Of a stretch of 64,000 nt of DNA, positions 1 through 14,135 are shown piece after piece. Within the stretch, counting starts at the first letter, position 1, and each line of letters begins with the position of its first letter. Source of the DNA: Alviniconcha marisindica (taxonomy: Eukaryota; Mollusca; Gastropoda; Provannidae). Below the pieces are notes generated by a model. The model saw only the letters and a list, made by a program, of their open reading frames with translations. It had not been told where the DNA came from and did not search any database. Made by a program: the position numbers and the translations under genes. The stretch lies in NCBI GenBank assembly GCA_018857735.1, contig JABMCL010002332.1:61001-125000 (forward strand). The letters run 5' to 3'.

Positions 1-454
1 GCATCACCTGCAAAGGAAAGGAAACACTTACATTTTTCTTGATGAAGTTTAAAACAATTTCATTAAATAATTTATTTAGTTTCTGTTTGTCTAATATCAC
101 CTTGCCGTAAACAGACATCAAGGATTCGCATCACCTGCAAAGGAAAGGAAACACTTACATTTTTCTTTATGAAGTTTAAAACAAACAAAAATTTAAATTA
201 TTTTTTGTTTGTCTAATATCACCTTGCTGTAAACAGACATAAAATAAAACACTGATTCATTCGATTGGAAATACTTGGTTACATGGGACAAAAATGTCTT
301 ACAAACCCCATGCTGTCAAACACTTTTTCATGTTTTTGTTTGTTTGTTTTTCAATGCAAAACAGCAGTACACACAAAACAGCACTGTTGTCTGGACAAGG
401 ACTGTCACGAATGTGATCCAACCCACAAGTGCTCACAAGCAACAAAACACTGAC
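1..454. repeat. NUP205 intron end with a twice-repeated 127-base unit
   Basis: GCATCACCTGCAAAGGAAAG followed by ACACTTACATTTTTCTT occurs at 1 and again at 128, each with related AT-rich downstream sequence. No exon was found in this stretch. Confidence 0.75.
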
Positions 455-3400
455 CATTTTGTAGAGCGGTGAGTCGTTCAGCATGTGCATGAGCAGACTG
501 AAACCTGGCTTTTTACTGGCGGCAACCGTGGAGCCGTTGGGCAGTTCCAGAACTTCCTCCCTGAAGTCGTCCTCAGTCACCTCATGGTCCCGCAACAGCT
601 TGTAGAGGATCTCCAGCACACCAGTCACCATTTGCCACTGGGAGAGGAGACATTGGTACACTGGTAACATCAACATTGGTAACACTAACACCAACATCTT
701 CAATACTTAATTAGTGAAGACAGAACAGGTCACCACTTGCCACTGGGGGAGGAGACACTGGTACATTGGTAACATCAACACTGGTCACATCGACATCTTC
801 TCTGCTGAATTTGTGAAGACAAGAGCAGTGCTACTAGTAGATTTCCAGCACACTGGTCACCACTTGCCACTGGGGGAGGAGACATTGGTACATTTGTAAC
901 ATCTTCTCTGCTGAATTTGTGAAGACAAGAGCAGTGCTACTAGTAGATCTCCAGCACACTAGGCACCACCTGCCACTGGGAAAGGAGACATTGGTACATT
1001 GGTAACATCAACACTGATAACACCGACATCTTCTCTGCTCAATTTGTGAAGACAAAACAAGTCACCACTTGCCACTGGAGGAAGAGATGTGGGTACATTG
1101 GTAACATCAACATCTTCTATACTTAATTTGTGAAGACAGAACATGTCACCACTTGCCACTGGGGGAGGAGACATTGGTAACATCAACACTGGTAACATCA
1201 ACATCTTCTCTGCTCAATCTGTGAAGACAGAACAGATCACCACTTGCCACTGGGAGAGGAGACATTGGTACAGTGGTAAAACATCAACGCTGGTAACACT
1301 GACATCTTCTCTGCTCAATCTGTGAAGACAGAACAGTGCCACTACTAGTAGATCTCTGACACATCAGTCACAACTTGCAGATGTTGGTACATTGTTAACA
1401 TCAACATCTTCTATACTCAGTTTGTGAAAACAGAACAGTGCTACTAGTAGATCTCCAGCACACCAGTCACCACTTGCACTTTGCTAACATTAACACTGTG
1501 AAGAGGTCTGTTCAGAGCCGAAAATGCAAAAACAGAATAAGACAAAACAACTCGCAGAGGATCTCCAGCACACAGATCATCTGCTGCCCCTGCAACACTG
1601 TGAAGAGGTCTGTTCATAGCTGAACATGTAAAAAACAGAACAGTACAAAGAACATGTAAAAACAGAACAGGACAACAACAAAAAAGAGGGTAAAACAGAA
1701 TAACACAACTTGCAGAGGTTTTCCTGCACACAGATCACCCACTGCCTGCCACTGCAACACTGTGAACGAGAATTTCCATTTTTCCATCTTGCACAGACTG
1801 GACAAAACAAACAACTTCAGCAGAGGCACATTTTTTTTTTTTTTTTTTAATGACAACCCAAACAACTTTAATCAAGGCTGAAGAACAAACAAAAAACAAT
1901 CAGCACCTGGCCTGACCCACTGCAAATTTTGCCCACCTCAACAGAATGGACAACACAGACAACTTAACTCAACCAGGCTCAAAAAACAATTTCCATCTTG
2001 CACAAACTGGACAACACAAACAACTTCAACCCAGGCTAAAAAAACAACAACAACAAAAACCAAACAATCAACACCTGGCCTGACCCACTGCAAATTTTGC
2101 CCAACCAAAAACCACGCCCAAGCTCAACGTCCCACAAAAAGATCACTGGTGCCATCGCACTAGGGCTGATCCGAGTTCACACAGTTTACTGAGCCGCAGA
2201 TCAAGCGAAGGGACCCACAAGGCAGGCTCACCTTCTCCCCAGCTTCCTTGTACGCCCTGGCGTTGAACTTGAGCAGGACGCTGTGGATGAGGAACTCAAG
2301 GTACGGGTCAAACCCCGGGGCTCTGAGGCCCGCTCCCAGCCCCGGGGGGATGGGGATGTCCGTCAGAGTGTTCAGCAGCTGCAGGAAGGCCCGCGTCATG
2401 GGGTACTCCTCGCTGCGGCTCTCAATCTCCTCCAGTTCAACCTGATCAGGACGGAACAGTTCAATTCAACATTACGAGAGGTCACAAGGAGCGAGTGTGG
2501 GATCAGCTTTAGCTGATGTCAAGGGGGGACAGGCCCACCATTCTTATCTCAAAGGCAGACATCCGCTGGTGAGTGATGCAACAGTGGGATTGGGTGGCAG
2601 GCATCTCCTACTCTGCTCTCTTCCCAGTGTTCTGAGTTCCCAAAGAGACAGTTGTTCACCTCTCTTTTTAGACAAAAAAGAGAAGAAAAAAGAAAAAAAG
2701 AAAGGTACAACAAGTAACAAGTTACAACTCAGCAACTGTCAAAATACTCTCTTACTGCAGATTTTTTGTGCACTTAAAATACCTTCTTGTTTGAATCAAA
2801 TCAACACAAAAGGGAGCTAATTAGCACTCAGAAGATGTCACACAAACACAGCAGCAACACAGTAACTCTCACCTGGCATGCAAGTAAATACAAGGTATAT
2901 AAACTCCACCAGAGGTACATCCTCAAATTCTTCTTGTTTGAATTAAGCAAAACAACATAAATGTGCCCACATAAGTCATAACACATACACTGATCAAGAT
3001 CAATGGCATCAAAATGGCCAACCATTCCCAGACCTTTTGGTTAACAACATGCACCAAGGAAGCAGACAGTAACAAAGTTTGTTCTTACCTCGATTCCCCC
3101 TTTCTGTTCTGAAGGAATTGTGGGTAGAATCTGGAAAGAAACAAAAAGGAGTCTCCATCACAATTCTGACAATCTACTGTCATTACAAAATATTCACGCA
3201 ACAACAACCATTTTTTGTTGCAACCCGAGTCCAAAAGTTACTACAGAGAAAGTACATTGCTGTTCTTGTGCATCATCTGAGTTCCGACTCCTGAGCCAGA
3301 TAAACTATATGGTGTCCTGCTGCAGAGCAACATGCAGCTTTAAGCAGCTGTCAGTTCTGAACTCTGCCATACTTTTAGGTAACAAGTGTAGAACACTGCA

Positions 3401-6400
3401 GCTGAAACACAAGGATCCAAGGATACTTATTCCTTTAGACACCTTTAAACAACTGTCAATTTATAACTTTGCCATACTTAGATACAAGTGTAGAACACTG
3501 CAGCTGAAACACAAGGATCCAAGGATACTTATTCCTTCAGACACCTTTAAACAACTGTCAATTTATAACTTTGCCATACTTAGATAACAAGTGTAGAACA
3601 CTCAAACTAAAACACAAGGATTCAAGGATATTTATTCCTTTGGACCTTGTGGAGTATGGGGGATTTAAAAAACAAACAAACAGAAAACATCAGAACTGAT
3701 AATGCGGTAACATTTCACAACAGGCATACAAATACAGAAGAAAAAGTATAACCTAGATGTTGTGAATGCCTAATAAAAAAAATAACTGAGTTTGTACAGG
3801 CAAAATAGTAATTCAATAATAAAAATCTTGGGTTGTTGTTTTACAATTTTATGTGATTTTTTACGCTCTTTTAAAAAAAAATGATTTTAGCTTCTTTTAT
3901 AAATTTGTCCTAAGTGAATATAACCTAGATGATGTGAATGCCTAATAACAAAAATAACTGAGTTTGTACAGGCAAAATAGTAATTCAATAATAAAAATCT
4001 TGGGTTGTTGTTTTACAATTTTATGTGATTTTTTAGCTTTTTTTTTTGGGTGATTTTAGCTTCTTTTATAAATTTGTGCAAAGTGAAAATATCCAAACCT
4101 ACAGCCACTGCCACCTACCAGAGCCACACTAACGAATGACATTTTCCCCACACAGGTGTTACCATGTGGCGGTGTGTAATGCCACAACAGCCTAAACCAT
4201 TAGGTGCTTGAAAAGTAAAGACCAACAGCATACAAAATGTGTACAATTTTGTACCTGTCTCTGTACTTATCACCCAGCTGCAGCCAAGGACCAAAACATG
4301 TACAACTAACAGACTAACGGACAGATACAGACAGGAAGATGGACCAACCTGAGACGCCTCAAGCATCTGCCACACAGTGGCAGCGATCATGGGTGTGCGC
4401 GACACCGCGGCCAGTGTCAGCAGCAGTTCCCTCTTCAGGGTGATAGCCACGCTGCAGCCCAGCAAGCCAAACAGGGTCACCACCACAGACCAGTGCTGGT
4501 TATCACACAGCGCCACACGGCACACTTCATTCTAAAACACAAAAGAGTCCCAGGGTGCATAAAACACAAAAGATACTACTGAAACAATGGCAAAGAGAAC
4601 AAGTTCAAAACACTGCAAACAAAATTAGTGGAAGCAATAAAAAGCATATCACTGGCAACATCATCTGTTGGCTAAAAGACATCACTCAAGAAAATATGTC
4701 ATATCTTCTTTTTTTACAGTTCAAAAACAAGAAACTGGTCAAAACCAAACTGACAAAAGAACTCAACAAAACATCAGCAACAAAGCCTTATATCAATCCC
4801 AGAAAGACAAGGTAAAAAAGACAGATCAGCTACTGTAGTGTAAGCAGCAAAGCATCTGTAAATCACACAGGATTGTTAGTTCCAGTTAAATGGAAGCATG
4901 GTGAAGGGGCAAAAAGTCAACTTGAAATAGGATTCGGATCATACTAGCACTGAAACACATCCATCTGGCAAACATACTGCTAATGAAACTTTGCTGTAAT
5001 ACATGCGCAGCAGCCTGACATTTCCAGGCATCTAAACAATCACACAGACTAGCGACACGCAGTTGTGCAGTGTTATAAACGACAAAATGTCCTCCATGAC
5101 AAATTGTGCACAAAATGAAGATGCACTGAAGAGCACGACTTGCCATACTGACAGGCCTAGGAACCACCATTCTTTTACCACAATGCGTGTGCACTCACCG
5201 GTCAAAACAATTAGTACCCCATTGCAGGGCAACTTCTTCAAAAGGTACCCCAAAACTGCCACAAGAATTTAATAATAATAATAACAGATGCTTAGAGTGC
5301 CTAACCTGCACAGGCCCTAAGCACTTACACATCTTTAAATGTGCGCATTTTTGAAATCCAATGCATACAACACAAATGCACACACACACACACAAAGCAT
5401 GCATGCGCACACATACACAAGCATGCACATGCACACACACACACATCTCCACTGTGAATGAAAGCACTGAGGTTTTCTACACAGCAGTCAACCCCTGAAG
5501 TAACGACCAAAAGGCTTTACCTGCTCGGCCACGGTGCGTGTGAGGACCAAGAGGGCGCAGAGTCCCTCCAGCTCCTGGGGTGTGATGGGCCGGACGGGCG
5601 GAGGGCGGAACGGGGGTCCCGCCACCTCCCTGCTGCCTGGCGTCTCGCGGCGCATGTCACCGTAGTACTGCTGCAGCGACCCGAAGAAGTGATCCCAGGA
5701 CACCGTGCTGGCCGACCCACCTGCCACATCAGCCATTCATCAGAAAAACTAAATGTTGTATTTGTGATGCTCAGCATTCTTCAGTTTTGGTTGACTGAGA
5801 AAAGTTTCAAGAAAATCTTCTTCTTTTTAAACACAATAGCTGTTTATTTACGCTAAAACACTAAATGTTACTAATCTTGCTGCGGGGAGGGGCTATTTTT
5901 GTTACGGCCTGGGCCAAGCTGGCATTCAGCTCAGGCTGGGCCCACAGTGCGGTGCTTACACCTGTAATCTGAACCAGATTTCAAGTTTGATGCCATCCAT
6001 GTTCCAAACGCATCCGGTCTGTCACATTTTCAGGCAAAAGATAATAATTATGATAATAACTGAAGTATTTATAAAGTGCAAAATCTTGTCCGTAGAGACT
6101 ATTTTAAGTGCATAGATGCACACACACAGGCATCTGCATACATGAGCATACTGTATATATACAAAGATGAGGTGTTGAGAGGGGGAAAAAATGGTCAAAT
6201 GATGTGCAACCAAATGCAAGCTGCCCTCAGCTGTACTCCACAGCCAGGCCAAGTGCGGCCTGCATCCATGACAGGACAATGAAGTGTACATGCAGTATCC
6301 CACTTACCTGAGCTGACTCCGTTCATTTTGAGCAGGTTAAAGGCATGCTGAGCACAAAGCGGGGAGCTAGCCAGACCGGTCAGCATTCGCAGGTAGTGCA

Positions 6401-7783
6401 CGAAGAGCGGAGCTGGCAGCAGGTCACCGGCCAAGCGGACAAACTTGAACAGCGCCACCTGCCTGGGAGGTGGGCGGTAGGAGGACATGGACTCATCCGT
6501 GGTGACAGGATCCAGTGGGCACCAGTACTCGACAGCCAGTTCCAGTTTCAAAGGGTCCTTACGATAGAGGTCTCCTATCTGAAAACAATGCAGCAGTGCT
6601 TTATCCTCCTGCATGCATAAACCAGTTCCAGCCGCAGAGCACTCTTTCTTCCAGGTTGTCATGAAAGGAAAGCAGTGCAGATTGCGCTTTTCTTTTTTCA
6701 AACTCTTACTGTGGGCATACATTTTAACATGAAAACTTAAGGTGAAGTGAACACTCTGACATCGAAACCAACTCAACAATGAAAACAAAGCACAACTGAA
6801 CACTAGCACAGCTGGACACATATCCCACTCAAATCGGCAAAGGTACATTGGAACTAAAACTCACCAGCTCTAGCAAGTACTGGAAGTCACGTCTCTCGTT
6901 TGGCGGTTCATACCCTTCCATCTGATGCGCGAGGATGATTCTGGCTGTTTCATCGCCTCTGTTTCGCAGCTCTTTCACCTTGAAATTCACAAGGAAAATA
7001 AGCGTCACCAACTGTAGATGCACCAGCACCAACAACCGAAACAGGATAAGCAGGTAATTTTCAGCATTTGCCTGTCAGTCTGTTGCTTGAGAAAAGGGGT
7101 TGGCCCTGGAACATTTGAACGTGTTTTGTTGCTCTACTAAAATCAACATGCTTTTCAATCACATGAGTGTTTGAAAGATCATTGCTGTTTAAATTTAAAT
7201 TACATAACAGATATAGCACACCCTCCCACAACAAGAACACACTAAAATGAAAACACGGCAAACCTTCAGAGGCATTTGTAGAATGAAGTCAGTCACCAAA
7301 ACATGCATCCTTCGGACATAGAATTCCTGCAAAAATAAGGCAATAGAAAATAAAGACAGATATGTCAACAGAAAATTACAACCCCTTTCAAGGGAACCAA
7401 CTCTTATTAGTTGCTCTTTTTCTTCTTCTCTTTTTTGTTGGTCCAAACTGTGGGGGTGTTAATTCAAATAGCATACATCCACCCACTACAATATACATAC
7501 ACATAAATATATATATACATAATTATACACAGTCGTACACACATATATATATATAAAACACATTCACTCTGTCATAGTCCGTCAATTTTTGTTTAGCATA
7601 ATGCTGTGTCTGGTTGGTCTTTAACACGATAAATTGTGATGCAGTCTTTGGTTAAATTCACTAATACATATTGTAAGACAAAAACCTGTAGGAAATTTGA
7701 AACAAAATAAAACTGAATAGACTAACCTAATTCCTGTAATTCAGCCAAAACCTTTATACCAATGCAATGAGTTCGTGCACATG

Positions 7784-7814
<31 letters not shown>

Positions 7815-7819
7815 TGTGC

Positions 7820-7891
<72 letters not shown>

Positions 7892-10800
7892 GGAGCCAAG
7901 TGTTGTTTTCTCAAGTAATCAACAATACATGCTGCAACAAAACCCTCAACCACTCAAAAAACATGCTGACTTGATCAACAGCCAATGCAAAGCCACAGTA
8001 CCTGCTGTTCTAACACAACCTGAGAAATAAAACACACAAACAGAACAATAGTATAAAAACACAGTGTCATCCCTTATAAACAATAAAAAAATCTTTTTTA
8101 AAATACTGACACTGAAGTAACACTGAGAAACTCTGCCAACAAACCATACAACCTACATTCACAAACACTGACAAAACAGGATGACAACGCCAAACAACCT
8201 CTGTTTAGTTACAACAGCGGTGCAACATACATCACTGTGAAAGTCTTGCGCTGCAACAACCGATGTGGTAAGGAACTCGAACAAATGACCATCGATGGCC
8301 TGATCCACCATTTGTTCATCTTCCTCCAGTAGCTCACTGTCACCACCAGCTGCAAAAAAAGAAACTAAATGATAAGTCAGGGTGAGGAGATCACTGGTGG
8401 GAGGGCTGAAACTGGTGCTTCATTTAAAAAATAAAAAATAAATTGTACCCCTGGTATTTTTCCCCTGAAGACAATTCTTCTACCCTGAGGTAAGTAAGTT
8501 TCACTGCTGCAGAAATGTGCATTTTCACAGGCAATTTCCAAGCTGATGAGGCCTCAAGAGCAATTTTAATTAACAATTGAATAATTAGTAATTGCAGCCT
8601 AACCTCTTGTTGTTTGTAAAGGGTCACCTCAGGACCAGCAAACACAGTCAACAATCTATACACATTCAAAGCTTTTCTCATGGCCCACAAGATACTTAAG
8701 TCAAAACAATAAGCAACAGATATATATCAACATTTGACTTATTTACATCTGATCCAAAGCAACCGGAGGCAAGCTCATCACACACACACACACACACACA
8801 AAGTGAACACAATTAATATTACATGAAACAAGTATATTCAGACACAAAAATCTGCATGAAAGAAGGTGCTGTTTAACTGAAAAAAATCTGCTTCTTTTAA
8901 GGGGGACTGGGGGATGGGGGGTGAGGATGGGGGGAAATTTGCAAGTACAGCTGACTACTCACCATTGAAGTTCTGACACTGTGCGAGTTTTCTGAGTGTC
9001 AGTCCCCAGGCAAACTTGGTGACTGACTGCATGCCTGGTGTAGTCCACTGTGGGTCTGTCTTCATGACATTATGGATCTCAGACAAATACTTGCCATCGG
9101 TTGCCATGGGAACCAACTTGCGTAATTCTGCACAGAAGAAAGAGTCATCGCTCGATCAGGCCTACCAATATGGGAGGCATGCACCCTAGGAAAAAACAAT
9201 TAAGTCTGAAAAAGTAACAAAGTGAAAAACAATTCCCTGATTCCTCCAGGGAGTTCATACTATGACGAGCTGGCAAAGCAAAGCAAAGCAAAGAAAACAT
9301 ACTACATTATAATTTACCTAGCTCTTCCACTAACTAAAACCCACACAGTTCTGTGACATTAGTAACAATATCCTGGCATACACAGGAGTATCTCTTTCAG
9401 ATTAGTTTTGGAGCCTACAAGTTGTCTTGCACGCTTGAAAAAGGCAAGTCTGAAAGGCAATTTTGCTGAAAATGTGTGCTTCTGTGTAACCTCGTTTCAA
9501 CCAAAGTTTCCGTGACCTTGGTTGCCTTGTGATTTACAGAAAGGAAATTCTGCTGAACATTTACAATTTTGTGTAGTTTTCATCGCTGCTGTCTTGACCT
9601 TTGTTGCCTTGTACATTTCAAAAAGGCAGTTCCACTGAAAATGTGTTTGCTCTTGTGTCGCCTTCATCAACGCTTTCTCAACCTTTGTGAAAGGTTGTAT
9701 GTTTGAGAAAGAAAATTCTGCTGAAAACATGAATGCTTCTGTGTAGTCTGCATCAATGTTTTCTCGGCGTTCATCGTCGTGGACGTCCGAGAAAGTACAT
9801 TCTGCTGAAAATATGCGCACTTCCATGTGGTCTGATCAGAGTTTTCTCAACCTTTCATTTGTACTTTGAACTCTCACAACACTTCAGCACTCTCAGCAAT
9901 CTTCTTCCTCCTCCCCCCAACCCACCCCCATCCTCCTCCAGACCCCTCCCCCCACCTTCCTCTTCCTACTCCAGCCCCTCCCCCTCCTTCCTCTTCTATT
10001 CCAGCCCCCCCCCCCCCCCCTCTCCCCCCTCCCCAACACCTTCCTCCTCCTCCTCCAGCACACACCCCTCCCAACAGACACCCACCTTCCTCTTCCTGCT
10101 CCAGCCCCCCCCCTCCCCCCCCCTCCAACACCCACCTTTCTCTTCCTGCTCCAGCCCCACCTCCCCCCAACCACACACACCTTCCTCTTCCAGCACCCCT
10201 CCCCCCTCCCAACTGACACCCACCTTCCTCTTCCTTCTCCAGCCACCCCCACCCACCCACGCGCAGTCACCCACCTTCCTCTTCCTTCTCCAGCCACCCC
10301 CACCCACCCACCTGCAGTCACCCACCTTCCTCTTCCTGCTCCAGGGGGCTGACGTCAAAGCAGGCCAGCAGGGTCATGAGCAGACACAGGGACACAGGGT
10401 CCATGGTCTGGTCCGCCGCCAGGCCGTGGTCCGCGCGCAGGTGGGCCAACAGTCGCAGAGTGTCCGCCCGGTCCAGCGGCTGCTGGCAGGCCAGGCAGAA
10501 GAGGCAATCGGCCAGCGTCTGTTTGATCTCTTTGTACAAGTCCGTCACCTGGCAGAAGTGATAAAAAGGAGCGGTTGTGAAACTGCATGTGTATAAATGT
10601 ACACAATATGTCCAGAAATCTCATACAGTAACTTTGCCAAAATCACCATCACAACCAGATGTGCTACACAAACCGAACCTGGTTCTGAGTCTGAGAGATC
10701 ATCCACATGAAACATAAAGACAAAGAGAGACATAGGACAAATGATGCTTAATTTTTCAGTGATAGAACTGCATTTTATTTCTCAGTAATAGAAATTTAAA

Positions 10801-13800
10801 CACACCTCAGTTTTTTAAAGAGAAAGACAGCAAGACAGGGGTACTGCCATTACTGGCATAAGCGTCAAGTAATTTTGGGCAACTAATGCACAGTAAGTAA
10901 TGCACAGCACATCACCGACACTACTGCTGTCATTGCTTACTAAGTTTCCTTTCATGTGTCAAAAAGTCTGTTCATGAACTTCACCAGAAAAAAGCGCCTG
11001 ATTTCTCACAAGCACTACAATCTGTTGTTGAAGCAGAAATTCCACCCTAAAAGTAAAACACATCGAGTTCAGTTTTGCCCCCTGCTTCTAATTAAAACAA
11101 ATGTCATGATAAAGTGCTACACCCATGCACCAAAGGCAGCTCTACTCCTGTGCCCACTACAGAAATAGCAAGCTGTGCCACAGCCTTGCCTGTTTTCTGT
11201 GCCTTGCTCCTCCCAATGCTCGCTGCTTCTGCAGTTTGTCCAATTCTCTGGACAGGTCCATGTTTTGAATCAAATCTGAAACACACACAGCATAAACAGT
11301 GATTGCACGAGACATTTTTCAAACTGGTGTGACACCTATAATGTGGTGAAAAGTGTTCATGAAAACCAGTCAGACGATCACAGTAACCAGCCAGAAACAC
11401 AGCCATCTAAGTTACTACTGTTGCTTTTTTCCCCTTCTTCTTTGAACCGGTCAAACAAAATAACAGCCAGCACATCTGATGGATGCCAATTTATTTTCCA
11501 GTATATGAGGATCTTAACCCCTTCACTGCCCCAGCCTGTAAAATTTCCCGGCAGAAAAATGCATGGATGTGCCTGCAAACACTATAGTTTCCGGTCCTGT
11601 AACATCTACATTTAATGCTGTACTGTTTGATAAAAGTCCTTTCACATGTCAATGTGAAAAAGAAGACAGAAAGGCTTAAGGGTTTCAAATTTTCCACTTT
11701 GATTGGTCGTTTTCATTTGACATTATCAGATTATGGCAGTAAAATACTGGAATTTCCTGGTTAACGTGAAGCCTAATACCCTGCTGTTTCTTCACAGCTT
11801 GTCAACTCTAACAGTTTAACCCACTGAAACTGACCGGTATAATGTGAATGAGCAAAACAAGTCTTTCCACATGCAGTAATAAGTTTTCAACACATACGTG
11901 TCAAGCAATGCTACTTTGATAGGAGCATATCTAGAAGTTCTGGCCAACATTTCCCTGCATTATGTGATTTGCTTTTAGGTTTGAAAAATAAGACTCTTAC
12001 ACATTCCACAGCATTCAACCATTGTGGTAAAAATAAGAAAATGATATACAATCTGCTTTATTTTTATTTTTTTGTCTCTTTTTCCTTCAATTTGTTTATT
12101 TTCTTATTCCAAAAAAAGAAGAAAATGTTAATTCAGTTGTAACCAACTTGTGTTTTCGACCGATTTCAAAGAAAGAAAATGTTTTCACATCAACCTACAA
12201 CACAAAACCCAGAAGTCCAAACATCTACGTATCATCAAAACAACTGATTTTTTTAAATATATTTCCTGTTCATCTAAAAACAGCAGCAAGAGAAAAAAGT
12301 TTACTCTTACCCAGAATTTTGTGGACTAGCTTATCCTCTACAAGCTGTGCAGTGAAGTTCGACACCAGATGAATAAGGTCTGCGCTCAACCCCAGCGTCC
12401 ATGTGTGGCCTTCACGCGACTGAAGCAGAGTGCGCAGAGAGCTGACCAAGCTGCGCTGACCATCGTAGAACAAAAGCACCGCCACCAGGCCCCGGGTCAG
12501 GCCTGGGTACTTGGGCAGCTGGTTCTCTCCTGAAAGCAGCAAAGGACATGCATTTAAAAATAATAATAATTTTAAGTTGTGTAAAGTAAGCTTTGTATAG
12601 TCAGCATGGTTTTTTTTTTTTGTGTGTGTGTGTGCATGCGTGGGTGCACGCGTGTGTGTGCATGCACACATGCTTAGAATAATCTCTATGGACAAGATTT
12701 TGTGCTTTAGAACTACTTAATTATTATTATTATTATTACACAGTGTAACTGTCATGTGACGGTAGGTATGGGTGCTTGGTGCTTTGAGACCACTTAACCA
12801 CGTGGGGTTATGTCAGGGCTAACAGGCATATTAGTTTTTAAGCAAAAATACAGCTTAAAATCTGACATTGTCTCAAACAGTTCTTAAATATCATGTGACA
12901 TTTGGTTACAAACCAACCAGAAACAAACATGTAATGACATTTTTATCAATGTAATCCAGCGGCTAAGATTACCTGGACCAGGAGCAGCACTATGCTCATG
13001 GTATTTTATTTTAATTTTTTTCTAATTTAAGGCTGACAAAATCATAACCTTAATTTTGTATACTTTTGTATTACTTTTTATTTATAATTATATATATCCA
13101 GCATGCACCATTATCAACTTTTATTACTTTTAATCTTTTAAACAGTACAACAGTATACACAGAAACCATCCTATTACACAGGCAACTATTTCAGTTCTGG
13201 GTTTTCATATATTATATATATAATATATATATCCACCCAAAGTCAAAACATGCATCTCCAAGGTCTCCTTGTATAGGCTTATAATTTAAGTCTTTGTGCA
13301 CGCATACACGTGCAAACACATAATGGATGAAAGAACGATTACAACACATTTGATTAATGTATAAAATATCATAATGGATGGACATAATATGATTTAGTAT
13401 GTGGATAGAAAAAAGCCTTAGGAAAAGAAATATGGATGAGTGTGGGAAAGAATCACTGCTGAGGGTGGATGCATGCTATGTGGATAGAAAAAAAGCCTTA
13501 GGAAAAGAAATATGGATGAGTGTGGGAAAGAATCACTGTAGGGGATGGATGCATGCTATGTGAATGAATACTTCACAATCAGAAGGGGGGAAATATCAAA
13601 AGAAAATCCAAGTCTTAGCCACAATTACAACTGAGGAAAGACTACCAAAAACAAAACAAAAAAATAAAAAGAAAAAAAGGCACAGAGTAAGGCGCTCCCT
13701 ACCAGCCATCAGCAGCTCCACGGCAGCCAGCTCATCCATGTCGAAGAGGTCAGACAGGATGAGGGCCTCCGACACAAACTGCTGTGTGAAGCGCTGCTTG

Positions 13801-14072
13801 TTTTGCATGCCCTGCACCTGCAAACCCTCTGTTGTTGCCTTGGTAACCAAATCTCTGGCCGCTGCATTTTTGGCCTTGAAAGGAAAAGGAAAAAAAGCAT
13901 GTATAATCATAATGCAATCATGCCAAATGATGAGGAAAACGTAAGCCTTACTAGACCTATACAAGCCGAACAAAACAACAAAAAAGCTATTGAACTATGT
14001 CACATTAACAATAACAATTAACCTTGACAAGAGCAAGGAGAGAGAACCTGGAAAAAAGGTGGAGGCCATTTT

Positions 14073-14135
<63 letters not shown>

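Noticed and set aside
6056..6135. SINE-like fragments sharing GAAGTATTTATAAAGTGCAA (also near 12680 and 60145)
   Set aside because: Short related fragments do recur, but no promoter boxes or ends could be defined, so no element is claimed.
9733..10596. 287-codon proline/serine-rich open frame on the plus strand
   Set aside because: It is the antisense of NUP205 exon 6 fused to the pyrimidine-rich junction array B; the homology is on the minus strand.
13080..13260. AT-rich palindromic stretch as a possible matrix attachment or origin element
   Set aside because: Only simple TATA-type runs; nothing more specific than base composition.
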